A DNA stretch of 64,000 nucleotides from Corynebacterium pacaense (GTDB taxonomy: Bacteria; Actinomycetota; Actinomycetes; Mycobacteriales; Mycobacteriaceae). This document shows, in pieces, positions 9,784-18,878 of the stretch. Position 1 is the first letter of the stretch. Each line of letters opens with the position of its first letter. The notes below the pieces were generated by a model. That model worked only from the letters and a program-made list of their open reading frames with translations, did not search any database and was not told the origin of the DNA. The DNA lies in contig NZ_LT821240.1 in the NCBI RefSeq assembly GCF_900169525.1, forward strand, positions 1,251,684 through 1,315,683, written 5' to 3'. The position numbers and the translations under genes were made by a program.

Positions 9784-10272
9784 TTATACAGGCAGATTCG
9801 CCTCAATTGCTGCGATGACGGCGTCATCCTCGGGATCCACGGTGGGCGCGAAACGGGCGATGGTAACACCCTCCGGGTCCACCAGGAACTTCTCAAAGTT
9901 CCATTCGATATCACCCCCGTGCCCGTCCTCGCGTGGCTGCTTCTTGAGCTCGGTGTACAGGGGATGCTCGTGTTCACCGTTGACGTCGAGCTTTGCCAGC
10001 AGCGGGAAGTCCACCCCGTAGCGCTCGCGGGCGAAGGCGCACACCTGCGCATCGGTGCCGGGCTCCTGGTTGTTGAACTGGTTGCAGGGCGCGCCGATGA
10101 TGAACAGGCCCCGTTCACGGTAGTCATCGAAAAGCCGTTGCAGTCCCTCGTACTGCGGCGTCAGTCCGCATTCGGAGGCGACGTTGACAACCAGCAGCAG
10201 GTGCCCCGCCCAGGTTGCCATGGTGGTGGTCGTGCCGTCGTTAAGCGTGATGCTCTGCTCGTGGATGCTCAT
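9784..10272 (-). CDS. mpx: Glutathione-peroxidase-family thiol peroxidase (mycothiol peroxidase-like)
   Basis: A 162-residue thioredoxin-fold peroxidase. Peroxidatic Cys35 is in NVASECGLTPQY, Gln/Asn are in APCNQFNNQEPG, a candidate resolving Cys is at 78, and Trp is in EWNFEKFLVD. Actinobacteria lack glutathione. The C. glutamicum orthologue in this neighbourhood is described as mycothiol peroxidase, reduced by mycothiol/mycoredoxin or thioredoxin; applying that here is inference. The start is ATG 10272: TAGTCT (10281-10286) ends 8 nt upstream, suggesting a leaderless mRNA. The upstream open frame to 10482 is antisense to the nuclease region and was rejected. Confidence 0.85.
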   Translation of the reverse strand: MSIHEQSITLNDGTTTTMATWAGHLLLVVNVASECGLTPQYEGLQRLFDDYRERGLFIIGAPCNQFNNQEPGTDAQVCAFARERYGVDFPLLAKLDVNGEHEHPLYTELKKQPREDGHGGDIEWNFEKFLVDPEGVTIARFAPTVDPEDDAVIAAIEANLPV

Positions 10273-10286
10273 GCGACCCCAGACTA
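10273..10286 (-). promoter_or_regulatory. -10 box of the peroxidase gene
   Basis: TAGTCT on the minus strand (10281-10286), 8 nt before ATG 10272, with no Shine-Dalgarno. Confidence 0.45.
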
Positions 10287-10457
10287 GCGCCTTGCCTGAA
10301 CCAACATGGAACAAATAAGCCACAACTAATGAAACTTTGGTGTCCTCCGGGTAAACCCGCAGGCGACCGCGGCCCCCACCGGGCAGCGTTGCCCATTCAC
10401 AGGTAAAAGATAAGTCTTGCCCACCCCTCCCATCCAGATCAAAGGCCCATTGAACCC

Positions 10458-13037
10458 ATGAACCACCCCAGAGCGCACGCACTGGCTCTCGCCATCGCGG
10501 GAGTCACAGTGACCAAACTCCTGTGCGTCCCCCACGCCGGCGCGGCACCGGACAACTCCCTGCCGGTCATCTCCGAGGTCTACGGCGGAGGCGGCAACAG
10601 CGGTGCCGCATACTCGCATGATTTCATCGAACTCCACAACCCCGGTGGGGCGGATGTCGATCTCAGCGGCTGGTCGCTGAGCTACCACGCGGCGAACGGC
10701 AACCTCGGGGGCACCACCGCCCTGTCCGGAACCATCCCGGCCGGAGGCAACTTCCTGGTACAGCAGGCCGCCGGAGCAAACACCTCCCTGGCCGCACTGC
10801 CCACCCCCGATCTGATCGGTGGTGCAAACATCTCCGGCAGCCAGGGTTCGGTGAAGCTTCTCGACGCCTCGGGCACCGTGGCCGACCTCCTCGGCTGGGG
10901 CGACGCCACCCTCTACGAGGGCGCACCCGCGGCCAGGACCACCAACGCGACCTCGGTGCAGCGCCTCCCCGCGGACCGTGACACCGACGACAACTCGGTG
11001 GACTTCGAGATCGTCGCGCCCACCCCGCTCGCCGGCGGGTCCACCCCTCCGACCGAGACGGTGTCCCGGGCCATCGCCGACATCCAGGGCAACGGTCCAT
11101 CCTCGCCGATCACGGGCCAGCGCGTGAGCACCGCGGGCGTGGTCACCGCGGTCTACCGGGAGGGCGGCTTCGCCGGCTTCTACATGCAGTCCCCGGGCTC
11201 CGGCGGCGGGGAAAGGTCCGCCGAACAGGCATCCGATGGCATCTTCGTCCACCTCGGCGACCGAGGCGACTACCCAGCGATCGGCGACTCCGTCACGGTC
11301 ACCGGCGACGTCGCCGAATACTACTCAATGACCCAGCTCACCGGGGCCACCGTCGCACAGGCCCCGGAGGCCCTCGAGGCGGTGACCCCGATCACCATTG
11401 ACACCCTGCCCGCGGGGGAAAAGGTCCGCGAAGCCTATGAGGGCATGCTGGTGCAGCCCACCGGTGACTACACCGTGACCAACAACTACGATCTCAACGC
11501 CTTCGGCACCCTCGGGCTGGCCGCCGGCACGCAGCCCTACCGCCAGGCAACCGATGTCGTCGCACCCGGTGAGGAGGCCACCAGGTTCGAGGACACGAAC
11601 AGGGCCGAACTGGTCACCCTCGACGACGGCCGCTCACGCAACTACACCCAGTCCGACAAGAACACCCCCCTGCCCTGGATCGTCAGCGACGGCTCAACGA
11701 TCACCCCGATCCGGACCGGGGACGCGGTCGATTTCACCCGGCCCGTCATTGTCGATTACCGCTATGACCTGTGGAACTTCCAGCCGACCACCCCGGTCAC
11801 CGGAAACACCGCCTCCGCCGATCTCCCCATCAGCTGGAAGGATTCCCGTACGGCCGAGCTCGACGCCGTCGACAACGTCGCCGGCGATTTCCACATCGCC
11901 AGCTTCAACGTCCTCAACTACTTCACCTCCCTCGGCAGGGACAACAACTGCGGCTCCTACGCGGACAGGAACGGCGTCCCCGTGACCGCGCGCGACTGCG
12001 CCGTCCGTGGCGCCTACACCCCCGACGCACTGGCCGACCAGCAGGCGAAGATCGTCGCTGCGATCAACAGGCTCGACGTCGACGTGCTCGGGCTCGAGGA
12101 GATCGAGAACACCGCCACCATCACCGGCGATCCCGCACAGCGCGACCGTGCACTGAACACGCTTGTCGACGCCCTGAACTCAGCCCTGGGCACCGAACGC
12201 TGGGCCGCCGTGAAGTCCCCCACCAGCCTCGGCACCGATGAGGACGCGATCCGCGTCGCCTTCATCTATGACACCACCACCGTCACCCCGGTCGGCGAAT
12301 CGCGCATCTTCGATGATCCCGCCTTCACGGGCACAGCCCGCCAGCCCCTGGCGCAGGAGTTCCGGCCGCTGGATCAGTCCGGAGAGTCCTTCGTCGGAGT
12401 GGTCAACCACTTCAATTCCAAGGGCTCGGTAAGCAACGGGGACGTCGACCGCGGCGATGGCCAGGGTGCCAACGCCACCATCCGGGTCGCCCAGTCCCAG
12501 GCACTGCTCGACCATCTCGAGGCACAGGGTGACTGGGCGGACAAGCCGGTGTTCATTCTCGGGGACCTCAACTCCTACTCCCGAGAGGACGCCATCTCCA
12601 CCCTCCTCGGTGGCGGCTTCACCAACCTCGTTCAGGCACACGGCGGTGGGGACACCTACCAGTTCTCCGGACGCATCGGATCGTTGGACCACGCCCTGGG
12701 CAATGACGCCGCGAGTAGGCGTGTGGTCGATGCCGAGGTGTGGGACATCAACGCCGACGAATCCATCGCCTTCGAGTACTCCCGACGCAATTGCAACGTC
12801 GCGGATCTCTTCGAGGCGGACAGTGTCTTCCGCTCCTCCGACCACGATCCGATCAAGGTCGGTTTCAATCTCAAGAAGGCGGATGGGCCGGTTGACCCTG
12901 TGGATCCGGTTGACCCTGTGGATCCCACGGAACCAGGCAGCTCAGGAAGCTCGGCGGGCTCCGTGTTCGCGGTGGTGGCGGCCATCCTCGCCGCCCTCGG
13001 CCTCGGTGCCGCCTTCCTGGGGCAGCTCTTGCGCTAG
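10458..13037 (+). CDS. nucH: Secreted, membrane-anchored ExeM/NucH-type extracellular nuclease
   Basis: An 859-residue exported protein. A signal peptide spans about residues 1-29 (cleavage near AGA-AP). A lamin-tail domain follows (about 36-140, ISEVYGGGGNSG), then an OB-like insert and a C-terminal endonuclease/exonuclease/phosphatase domain (about 470-805). The last domain has FHIASFNVLNYF, LGLEEIENTA, FILGDLNSYSRED and SSDHDPIKVGF, carrying the metal and His/Asp catalytic residues. A Pro-Val-Asp repeat spacer and a hydrophobic C-terminus with basic end suggest it stays attached to the envelope. It probably degrades external DNA for phosphate and nucleosides. One TTCACAGG element (10396-10403) resembles a PhoR half-site. 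In C. glutamicum nucH is a phosphate-starvation gene. Confidence 0.88.
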   Translation: MNHPRAHALALAIAGVTVTKLLCVPHAGAAPDNSLPVISEVYGGGGNSGAAYSHDFIELHNPGGADVDLSGWSLSYHAANGNLGGTTALSGTIPAGGNFLVQQAAGANTSLAALPTPDLIGGANISGSQGSVKLLDASGTVADLLGWGDATLYEGAPAARTTNATSVQRLPADRDTDDNSVDFEIVAPTPLAGGSTPPTETVSRAIADIQGNGPSSPITGQRVSTAGVVTAVYREGGFAGFYMQSPGSGGGERSAEQASDGIFVHLGDRGDYPAIGDSVTVTGDVAEYYSMTQLTGATVAQAPEALEAVTPITIDTLPAGEKVREAYEGMLVQPTGDYTVTNNYDLNAFGTLGLAAGTQPYRQATDVVAPGEEATRFEDTNRAELVTLDDGRSRNYTQSDKNTPLPWIVSDGSTITPIRTGDAVDFTRPVIVDYRYDLWNFQPTTPVTGNTASADLPISWKDSRTAELDAVDNVAGDFHIASFNVLNYFTSLGRDNNCGSYADRNGVPVTARDCAVRGAYTPDALADQQAKIVAAINRLDVDVLGLEEIENTATITGDPAQRDRALNTLVDALNSALGTERWAAVKSPTSLGTDEDAIRVAFIYDTTTVTPVGESRIFDDPAFTGTARQPLAQEFRPLDQSGESFVGVVNHFNSKGSVSNGDVDRGDGQGANATIRVAQSQALLDHLEAQGDWADKPVFILGDLNSYSREDAISTLLGGGFTNLVQAHGGGDTYQFSGRIGSLDHALGNDAASRRVVDAEVWDINADESIAFEYSRRNCNVADLFEADSVFRSSDHDPIKVGFNLKKADGPVDPVDPVDPVDPTEPGSSGSSAGSVFAVVAAILAALGLGAAFLGQLLR
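12891..12926 (+). repeat. 18-bp tandem repeat encoding Pro-Val-Asp spacer
   Basis: Two near-identical 18-bp units (12891-12908 and 12909-12926, last base differs) encode the VDPVDP repeat between the nuclease domain and the C-terminal membrane segment. Such a tract could vary in length by slippage. Confidence 0.7.
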
Positions 13038-13747
13038 CGGGACCGGGCGCCTTCCTGAGCCGCGGTGCTTCCGAATGCATCCGAATACCGGCTCGGCCTG
13101 GCACCCTCCTCGAGGGCTGCCAGGGCGGCGGCCCGGAAATCACGGATAACCTTGGGATTTCCCAGGTTGCGTGCGGACACCGACAACCGGATGGTGTTCC
13201 CACGCGCGGCTCCACGGCGTGCGGCCGCCATCACATTGGTGCGCCACCATTTCGCCGCACCGAATCCCTCGCCGACCGAGAGGTTGCGGCATGGGAGAAA
13301 ACCCCCCGTTGCCAGATCATGCAGGCCCCTGGTGGACGCTGCGACGGAGAAGCCGAATTCGGGGAGAACGTCGAAGGTCCCCTCGGACAGGCGCCAGCGT
13401 GGCGGAGCGAAGACATCGAAGGTGAAGCCGATCTTCTCCATCTGCCGGATCGCGCCACTGAGCCTGAGCCTCGCCTCGTGCTGTGCCAGACTCGCGAACT
13501 CCGACCGCCTGCCCTGTACGGCCTGGTCGAAACCATTGAGTATGAGTTCATGGCCCGCGTCGCGGTGGGTATCGAGCCAGGAGCGGGTACCCGGATCCCT
13601 GGCCAGGCGCCATTCGCCGTCGATTCGCGGAGCGACAAGGAGACTGACCCCTATCCCGTCCGCGCGCAGGTCATTTACCAGAACCTCAGCGGCCGAACGG
13701 GTCTGGTCGAAGATGCTGGAAACTGAAACGAATAAACGGCCGGACAT
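13034..13747 (-). CDS. DUF2334 polysaccharide-deacetylase-like protein
   Basis: A 237-residue protein beginning MSGRLFVSVSSIFDQTR. Features of the DUF2334 family, related to NodB-type deacetylases, are AGHELILNGFDQA, FDVFAPPRWRLSEGT and FGFSVAASTRGLHDL. Catalytic activity has not been assigned for this branch, and the strict NodB metal triad is not obvious. ATG 13747 is chosen over ATG 13756 because GACAAT (13755-13760) lies 7 nt before it. Both starts sit inside the hairpin of the dctA terminator. Its stop codon shares a single CTAG with the nuclease stop. Confidence 0.72.
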   Translation of the reverse strand: MSGRLFVSVSSIFDQTRSAAEVLVNDLRADGIGVSLLVAPRIDGEWRLARDPGTRSWLDTHRDAGHELILNGFDQAVQGRRSEFASLAQHEARLRLSGAIRQMEKIGFTFDVFAPPRWRLSEGTFDVLPEFGFSVAASTRGLHDLATGGFLPCRNLSVGEGFGAAKWWRTNVMAAARRGAARGNTIRLSVSARNLGNPKVIRDFRAAALAALEEGARPSRYSDAFGSTAAQEGARSR

Positions 13748-13775
13748 GCGAACCATTGTCGCACGTCCGGCCGTT
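13735..13775 (-). terminator. Strong terminator of dctA overlapping the DUF2334 start
   Basis: A 17-bp stem with one mismatch: 13735-13751 pairs with 13759-13775 around a 7-nt loop. The minus-strand tail is TTTATTCGTTT. It lies 33 bp beyond the dctA stop. The ATG codons of the downstream DUF2334 gene fall in its loop and 3' arm. Confidence 0.85.
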
Positions 13776-13807
13776 CACGTCGCGTCAGACGCGGGGCCGA
13801 AAGACCG

Positions 13808-15217
13808 CTACGGGTCCTGCCTGTCCACGACCTTCACCGTGGACTCGCGCACCGGCGCGTGATCGTGGGGATCCTCCGCACTCTGCACGTAGGGGATCTT
13901 TCCGTCGAGCACATCGTGGGCGCGCTGCTTGTCCAACGTTCCGGTCCATTTGCCGACCAGGAGGGTGGCAACGGAGTTGCCGGCGAAGTTGGTCAGGGCG
14001 CGTGCCTCGGACATGAACTTGTCAATACCGACGATCACGTCAACGCCGTGGAGCAGCTCGGGACGGTGGGATGACAATCCGGCGGCAAGGGTCGCGATAC
14101 CCGCACCGGAGACGCCCGCGGCGCCCTTGGACGCAACCATCATGAACACCAGCAGTCCGATCTGCTCGCTGATGGACATCGGCATGTTCATCGCGTCCGC
14201 AATGAAGATGGACGCCATGGTCAGGTAGATGGCGGTGCCGTCCAGGTTGAAGGAGTAACCGGTGGGCACCACGATGCCGACGGTGGACTTGTTCACACCG
14301 ACGTGCTCCATCTTGGACATCAGGTTCGGCAGCGCCGACTCGGAGGAGGAAGTGGCGAAGATGAGCAGGAACTCGCGGCCGAGGTACTTCACGAGCTTGA
14401 AGATGGAGTAGCCGGTGAAGGTCTTGAGCACCAGGCCGAGGACGCCGAACACGAAGATGAAGCAGGTGATGTAGAAGGCTAGGATCAGGATGCCCAGCTG
14501 AACGACGGCGTCGAATCCGGTCTCACCGACCACACCGGCCATGGCACCGAAGGCGCCGATGGGTGCCAGCCACAGGATCCAGTTCAGGATCTTGAAGATG
14601 AGCTTCTGCATGTGGGAGACGAAATCGACGATCGGCTGCCCCTTGGGGCCGAGCGACTGTGCCGCGAAACCGACGAGGATGGCGATGAACAGGACCTGCA
14701 GCACCGATCCACTGGTGAATGCGGAGAAGAAGGTGTCCGGAATGATCGACTGGATGGTGCCGACCATGCCGCCCTTGTGCGGATCCGCGGTGGCGAACTG
14801 TGATTCGCCGCCGGTCGGGATGTTCAGTCCGCTGCCGGGTTCAATGAGGTTGCCCACCACCAGGCCCACGGCCAGGGCGAAGGTGGACATCGTGATGAAG
14901 TAGGCCAGCGCGATGCCGCCGGCACGGCCGACGGTGGCGGCTGCCCGAACTGAACCGATTCCGATGACGATGGTGCAGAAGATCACGGGCGCGATGATCA
15001 TCTTGATCAGGCTGACGAACATGGTGCCCAGCACCTTGAGTTCCTTGCCCAGATCAGGGGCGACGAGTCCCACGGTGATACCCGCGATCAACGCGATGAT
15101 CACCGCGATGTAGAGCCAGTGGGTCCGGTCCTTCTTGGCACCCGGGGGCGGCGTGCCCTTGCGCGCAGTGGCGTTGGCGGAACGGGCTGGTCCGCCCGCA
15201 CCTTTTGAATTCTCCAC
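13808..15217 (-). CDS. dctA: C4-dicarboxylate / amino acid:cation symporter (DAACS family)
   Basis: A 469-residue transporter of the DctA/GltP family with about eight membrane helices and two re-entrant loops. The serine-rich loop is ATSSSESALPNLMSK, and NLDGTAIYL is the conserved substrate/cation-binding segment of helix 7. It has a soluble basic N-terminus of about 30 residues and a charged C-terminus. The position beside the nuclease matches C. glutamicum dctA (succinate, fumarate, malate uptake); glutamate-type substrates cannot be excluded. GTG 15217 has ATGAGG about 10 nt upstream. It is monocistronic, closed by the hairpin at 13735-13775. Confidence 0.87.
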   Translation of the reverse strand: MENSKGAGGPARSANATARKGTPPPGAKKDRTHWLYIAVIIALIAGITVGLVAPDLGKELKVLGTMFVSLIKMIIAPVIFCTIVIGIGSVRAAATVGRAGGIALAYFITMSTFALAVGLVVGNLIEPGSGLNIPTGGESQFATADPHKGGMVGTIQSIIPDTFFSAFTSGSVLQVLFIAILVGFAAQSLGPKGQPIVDFVSHMQKLIFKILNWILWLAPIGAFGAMAGVVGETGFDAVVQLGILILAFYITCFIFVFGVLGLVLKTFTGYSIFKLVKYLGREFLLIFATSSSESALPNLMSKMEHVGVNKSTVGIVVPTGYSFNLDGTAIYLTMASIFIADAMNMPMSISEQIGLLVFMMVASKGAAGVSGAGIATLAAGLSSHRPELLHGVDVIVGIDKFMSEARALTNFAGNSVATLLVGKWTGTLDKQRAHDVLDGKIPYVQSAEDPHDHAPVRESTVKVVDRQDP

Positions 15218-15560
15218 GAGAAATCCTCATTTCGGGATGGAATAAGTCACAGCCAACACCAAGTGCCCCCTGCCCCAGAAAAAGTCCTGGATGGGGATCA
15301 CTGATGTGGTCCACCACGGATCCGCCGTGATGTGGGAACGCGGCCGTCAATCCCCGGGACGGGGGTCGGCCTTAATATGTTCCCCTCGATTATCGACCCC
15401 CCTTTGCGCAGCACACAAATCAGCACGGCTGTGAGTCAACTCTCGAATCATGCTATCTAATGATGGTGCAGGTCACTGGAAAATACACGGGGGTGAAGCA
15501 CGCTGAATATATCCACCCCCGTTCAGGCGGAAGTCACGGAATCCGGGGGTAGATACTTTG
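15218..15560. other. Intergenic region, dctA control region and ptrB terminator
   Basis: 343 bp without a gene. It holds the ptrB terminator (15477-15522) and the presumed dctA promoter on the minus strand. A TGTGAGTCA element near 15431 resembles half a GlxR/CRP site, but the second half is not present, so I do not annotate it as such. Confidence 0.5.
15477..15522 (-). terminator. Intrinsic terminator of ptrB
   Basis: ACGGGGGTG (15487-15495) pairs with CACCCCCGT (15514-15522). The minus-strand tail is GTATTTTCC. It lies about 40 bp past the ptrB stop. Confidence 0.75.
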
Positions 15561-17702
15561 CTACTTACCCGGTTTTCCCGCCCACCGGATGCTCTCGGTC
15601 GCCTGATCGACCAGCCAGGCGTACTCAAAGGCTGTTTCGCGCCACTTTTCATAGCGGCCGGACACCCCACCATGGCCGGCCACCATCTCGGTCTTGAGCA
15701 GGAACTGCCCCCCGGTCGCGGTGGCACGCAACCTGGCGATCCACTTGGCAGGCTCGACGTAGAGCACCCGGGTGTCATTGAGCGAGGTCACCGCCAGGAT
15801 ATTGGGGTATCGCTCGGGCTTCACGTTTTCATAGGGCGAGTAGGAGGCCATGTAGTCGTAGACCCCCCTGTCATGCAGCGGGTCACCCCATTCATCCCAT
15901 TCGATCACGGTCAGCGGCAGCTCCGGCATGAGCATCGAGGTCAGCGGATCGACGAAGGGAACGACCGCCTCGATCGCCTTGAAGCGATCCGGTGCCAGGT
16001 TCGCCACGGCGCCCATGAGCATTCCGCCGGCGGAACCGCCCTCGGCGACAAGCATCTCCGGGGTGGTCCGGCCCTGCGCGATCAGCACATCTGCGACGTC
16101 GATGAAATCAGTGAAGGTGTTCTTCTTCGTGGTCATCTTGCCGTTGTCGTACCATCCGCGGCCCATTTCACCGCCACCGCGCACATGGGCGACGGCGAAG
16201 ACCATTCCACGGTCCAGCAGTGACAGCCTGGCCACCGAGAACCCGGGGTCGATGGATGACTCGTAGGATCCGTATCCGTAGAGGAGCGTGGGATGGGCGC
16301 TGCCCGGATCCAGATCCGCGCGATGGACCAGGGAGACCGGGATCCTTGCACCGTCGCGGGCGTCGACCCACAGCCTCGAGGCCGTGTAGTCCTCACGCCT
16401 GTAACCCCCCAGCACCTCCTGCTCCTTGAGCAGGGTCCGCTCACCGCTGGCGACACGGTAGTCGAAGAGCTGCGCGGGCGTGGTGAAGGAACCGTAGCTG
16501 ATGCGGATCACCGGGGCGTCCCACTCCGGATTCCCCGAGGAGACGACCGTGTAGAGCTCCTCATCGAATTCGAGCTCCTCGAAGGTACCGAACCCGCCGT
16601 CCAGGCGCATGACGGCGATCCTGCCGATCGCCCCGGAGCGGTAGCCGAGGACGATCTGGTCGCGGTAGGTGTCCACACCCTCAATGCGGACGTCCTCACG
16701 ATGGGGCACCAGCGGATCAAGGTCGGACAGCGTTGTGAGCTTATCGACGCCCACCCAGCCGACCTCAAAGTTGGCACCACCTGCATTGTGGGTGACCACC
16801 CAGATGTCGGCACCGTTGACCACTGCGTGGTCGACGTCGTACTCCCGCCCCGTTTCACGGGGGACGAGCACCCGGGGCTCCCCCTCCGGGTCGGTGAAGG
16901 GCAGCACCCGTACCTCGGAGGTGATCTTCGAGGCGCAGCCGAAAAGAATGTACTTCTCCGAACGCGAGGTGCCAACCCAGGTGGAGAATCGCTCGTCCTC
17001 CTCGCGGTAGACCAGCACGTCCTCCTCCACTGGGGTGCCGAGCCTGTGCCGCCAGACGGAGTCCGGACGCCAGGCGTCGTCGACCCGCTGATAGAAGAGA
17101 TAGTCCTCGCCGACCCATGTGGCACCGTAGAAGATGCCCTCCAGGACGTCGTCAAGCAGCTGCCCGCTCTCCAGATCCCTGATCCTCAGCGTGAAGCGCT
17201 CATCACCCTCGAGGTCCGTGGAGTAGGCCAGGTAGCGGCCCGATGTGGTCACCGTCGAGGCGCCGATGGCGAAGAACTCATGCCCCTCGGCCAGTTCGTT
17301 GGCATCGAGAATGATCTGCTCCCCCTCGGCCGGTGTGCCCTCGGGTATCACCGGCGGGGTCCAGGCATCGGCCCCCGCGGCGACCGGGATCCGGCAGGAG
17401 TAACTGTAGCTCTTGCCCTCCTCGGTGCGCCCGTAGTACCAGTAGTCCCCCGACCGCACCGGAACGGACATGTCCGTTTCCTTCACCCGGGACTTGATCT
17501 CCCCGTAGATCTCCTCGCGAAGACCCTCCAGGTGCGCCGTCTCCTGCGCGGTGTAGGCGTTCTCCGCCTCAAGGTAGCCGATGGTCTCCGGGGAATCCTT
17601 GTCGCGCAACCACTCATAGTCATCCACGAAATCGGTGTCGTGGAAGGAGCGGGTGACGGGATGGCGTGGGGCAACCGGCGGTGTGATTCGATCAGCAGAC
17701 AT
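15561..17702 (-). CDS. ptrB: S9 family prolyl oligopeptidase / oligopeptidase B
   Basis: A 713-residue cytosolic serine peptidase. The N-terminal beta-propeller (about 70-420) opens with DDYEWLRD. The C-terminal alpha/beta-hydrolase domain has Ser557 in EGGSAGGMLMG, Asp643 in NDTRVLYVEP and His677 in AGHGGVSGR. The last motif is typical of oligopeptidase B-like enzymes, which cut short peptides after basic residues; substrate preference is inferred. Length fits the family. It lies 45 bp downstream of purC on the same strand and ends with its own terminator. No convincing ribosome binding site precedes ATG 17702. Confidence 0.92.
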   Translation of the reverse strand: MSADRITPPVAPRHPVTRSFHDTDFVDDYEWLRDKDSPETIGYLEAENAYTAQETAHLEGLREEIYGEIKSRVKETDMSVPVRSGDYWYYGRTEEGKSYSYSCRIPVAAGADAWTPPVIPEGTPAEGEQIILDANELAEGHEFFAIGASTVTTSGRYLAYSTDLEGDERFTLRIRDLESGQLLDDVLEGIFYGATWVGEDYLFYQRVDDAWRPDSVWRHRLGTPVEEDVLVYREEDERFSTWVGTSRSEKYILFGCASKITSEVRVLPFTDPEGEPRVLVPRETGREYDVDHAVVNGADIWVVTHNAGGANFEVGWVGVDKLTTLSDLDPLVPHREDVRIEGVDTYRDQIVLGYRSGAIGRIAVMRLDGGFGTFEELEFDEELYTVVSSGNPEWDAPVIRISYGSFTTPAQLFDYRVASGERTLLKEQEVLGGYRREDYTASRLWVDARDGARIPVSLVHRADLDPGSAHPTLLYGYGSYESSIDPGFSVARLSLLDRGMVFAVAHVRGGGEMGRGWYDNGKMTTKKNTFTDFIDVADVLIAQGRTTPEMLVAEGGSAGGMLMGAVANLAPDRFKAIEAVVPFVDPLTSMLMPELPLTVIEWDEWGDPLHDRGVYDYMASYSPYENVKPERYPNILAVTSLNDTRVLYVEPAKWIARLRATATGGQFLLKTEMVAGHGGVSGRYEKWRETAFEYAWLVDQATESIRWAGKPGK

Positions 17703-17747
17703 AGGTTCCGATCATAACCGCAGCCCCGCGCCGAGCGTGGACCGGTG

Positions 17748-18641
17748 TTAGACGCAGTGGCCGATCCACGCGGAGAAGCTCTTGCCGGAGATCAGTTCAT
17801 AGGCCTCGATATAGCGCTCACGCGTGGCCTCGACCACCGATCCCGGCAGCGCGGGCGGGAGGGCCCCGCCGTCTTTGTTCCACCCCGATTTCGGACCGGT
17901 GAGCCAGTTGCGGACGAACTGCTTGTCAAAGCTCGGCTGCACCTGGCCCGGCTCATAGCCCGCGGCAGGCCAGTACCTGGAGGAGTCCGGGGTGAGTACC
18001 TCATCACCGAGCACGAGCTGCCCGTCTTCGTCGAGACCGAACTCGAATTTCGTGTCGGCGAGGATGACCCCGCGCTCACGGGCGATATCGGCGGCCCGGG
18101 TGTAGATGGAGATCGACGCCTCGCGCAGCTGATCGGCGCGTGCCCGACCGAGTTTCGCCTCCACGGCGTCGAAGGAGACGTTGACATCGTGGTCACCGAT
18201 GTCCGCCTTGGTCGCGGGCGTGAAGATCGGCTCCGGCAGGCGGGAGGATTCGACCAGACCGTCGGGAAGCTTGATGCCGCAGACGGTTCCATCATGCTGA
18301 TACTCCGTCAGACCCGAACCCGTCAGGTATCCGCGGACCACGCACTCGAAGGGGAGCATGCTCAGCTTCTCGCACACCATGGCACGCCCGAGCACCTCCT
18401 CCGGAATGCGGGGATCATCGATGGGGCCCGCGAGGTGGTTGGGGAAATCGATGGCATCGAAAAAGAACTGGCTCATGGCGGTGAGCACCCTGCCCTTGTC
18501 CGGGATCTCCGTCTCCAGAACAAAGTCATAGGCCGAGATACGGTCGGAGGCGACGATGAGGATGGTGCTATCGTCGATCTCGTAGATCTCACGGACCTTT
18601 CCGGCGGAAAGATGCTTGTACTGGGACAGTTCAGGACGCAT
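17748..18641 (-). CDS. purC: Phosphoribosylaminoimidazole-succinocarboxamide synthase
   Basis: PurC joins CAIR and aspartate with ATP to make SAICAR. It has 297 residues, the normal actinobacterial length. The N-terminal [13 protein letters not shown] is the ATP-binding signature, and [15 protein letters not shown] and LADTKFEFG are the other PurC patterns. ATG 18641 is chosen: TAGACT (18650-18655) ends 8 nt before it, no Shine-Dalgarno is present, and the open frame beyond it would read into the terminator of the small upstream gene. It is the first gene of purC-ptrB. Confidence 0.96.
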   Translation of the reverse strand: MRPELSQYKHLSAGKVREIYEIDDSTILIVASDRISAYDFVLETEIPDKGRVLTAMSQFFFDAIDFPNHLAGPIDDPRIPEEVLGRAMVCEKLSMLPFECVVRGYLTGSGLTEYQHDGTVCGIKLPDGLVESSRLPEPIFTPATKADIGDHDVNVSFDAVEAKLGRARADQLREASISIYTRAADIARERGVILADTKFEFGLDEDGQLVLGDEVLTPDSSRYWPAAGYEPGQVQPSFDKQFVRNWLTGPKSGWNKDGGALPPALPGSVVEATRERYIEAYELISGKSFSAWIGHCV

Positions 18642-18655
18642 GATTAGGAAGTCTA
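18642..18655 (-). promoter_or_regulatory. purC -10 box, leaderless start
   Basis: TAGACT on the minus strand (18650-18655), 8 nt before ATG 18641. It lies within the palindrome GTCTAGAC. Confidence 0.5.
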
Positions 18656-18716
18656 GACCGCCGGAGGTGCTGCGGAAAATCATATCCGCCTCCGAGCCAC
18701 TTTTGCCTGGGAAATG

Positions 18717-18744
18717 AAAAAGCACCCGCCTGGAGGGCGGGTGC
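18717..18744 (-). terminator. Intrinsic terminator of the 39-residue gene
   Basis: GCACCCGCC (18722-18730) pairs with GGCGGGTGC (18736-18744) around a 5-nt loop. The minus-strand tail is CTTTTTCATTT. It lies about 15 bp beyond the small gene's stop and well before purC. Confidence 0.88.
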
Positions 18745-18758
18745 GATCCTAGTGGGAA

Positions 18759-18878
18759 CTAGGAGGAGAGCAGGCCCCTGACAGCTCCGTAGAGTGCCTC
18801 GATGCCGTTGATGGCGTAATCCCAGATTCCCTCGAAAATGCCGAGGACGCCGTTGACGAGATCAGTAGCTGAACCCAT
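18759..18878 (-). CDS. 39-residue amphipathic small protein, possible mycomembrane porin-like peptide
   Basis: The ATG at 18878 is preceded by GAAAGGTG at good spacing. The product begins MGSATDLVNGVLGIFEGIWD, continues with YAINGIEALYGAVRG and ends LLSS. It has 39 residues, no charged cluster and no signal peptide. One long amphipathic helix is predicted, with three acidic and one basic residue. It has its own promoter region, operator-like palindrome and strong terminator, so it is an expressed unit. Size, lack of a signal and the Ser-Ser end recall corynebacterial PorA/PorH-type mycolated channel proteins, but there is no direct sequence match I can claim. A membrane-active or regulatory peptide is also possible. 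Confidence 0.75.
   Translation of the reverse strand: MGSATDLVNGVLGIFEGIWDYAINGIEALYGAVRGLLSS

Noticed and set aside
15425..15450. GlxR/CRP site upstream of dctA
   Set aside because: Only one TGTGA half is present; the second half does not match.
16293..17717. Long open frame (474 codons) antisense to ptrB
   Set aside because: It lies entirely opposite a well-conserved peptidase gene. Its protein shows no known fold and its openness is explained by high-GC codon bias.
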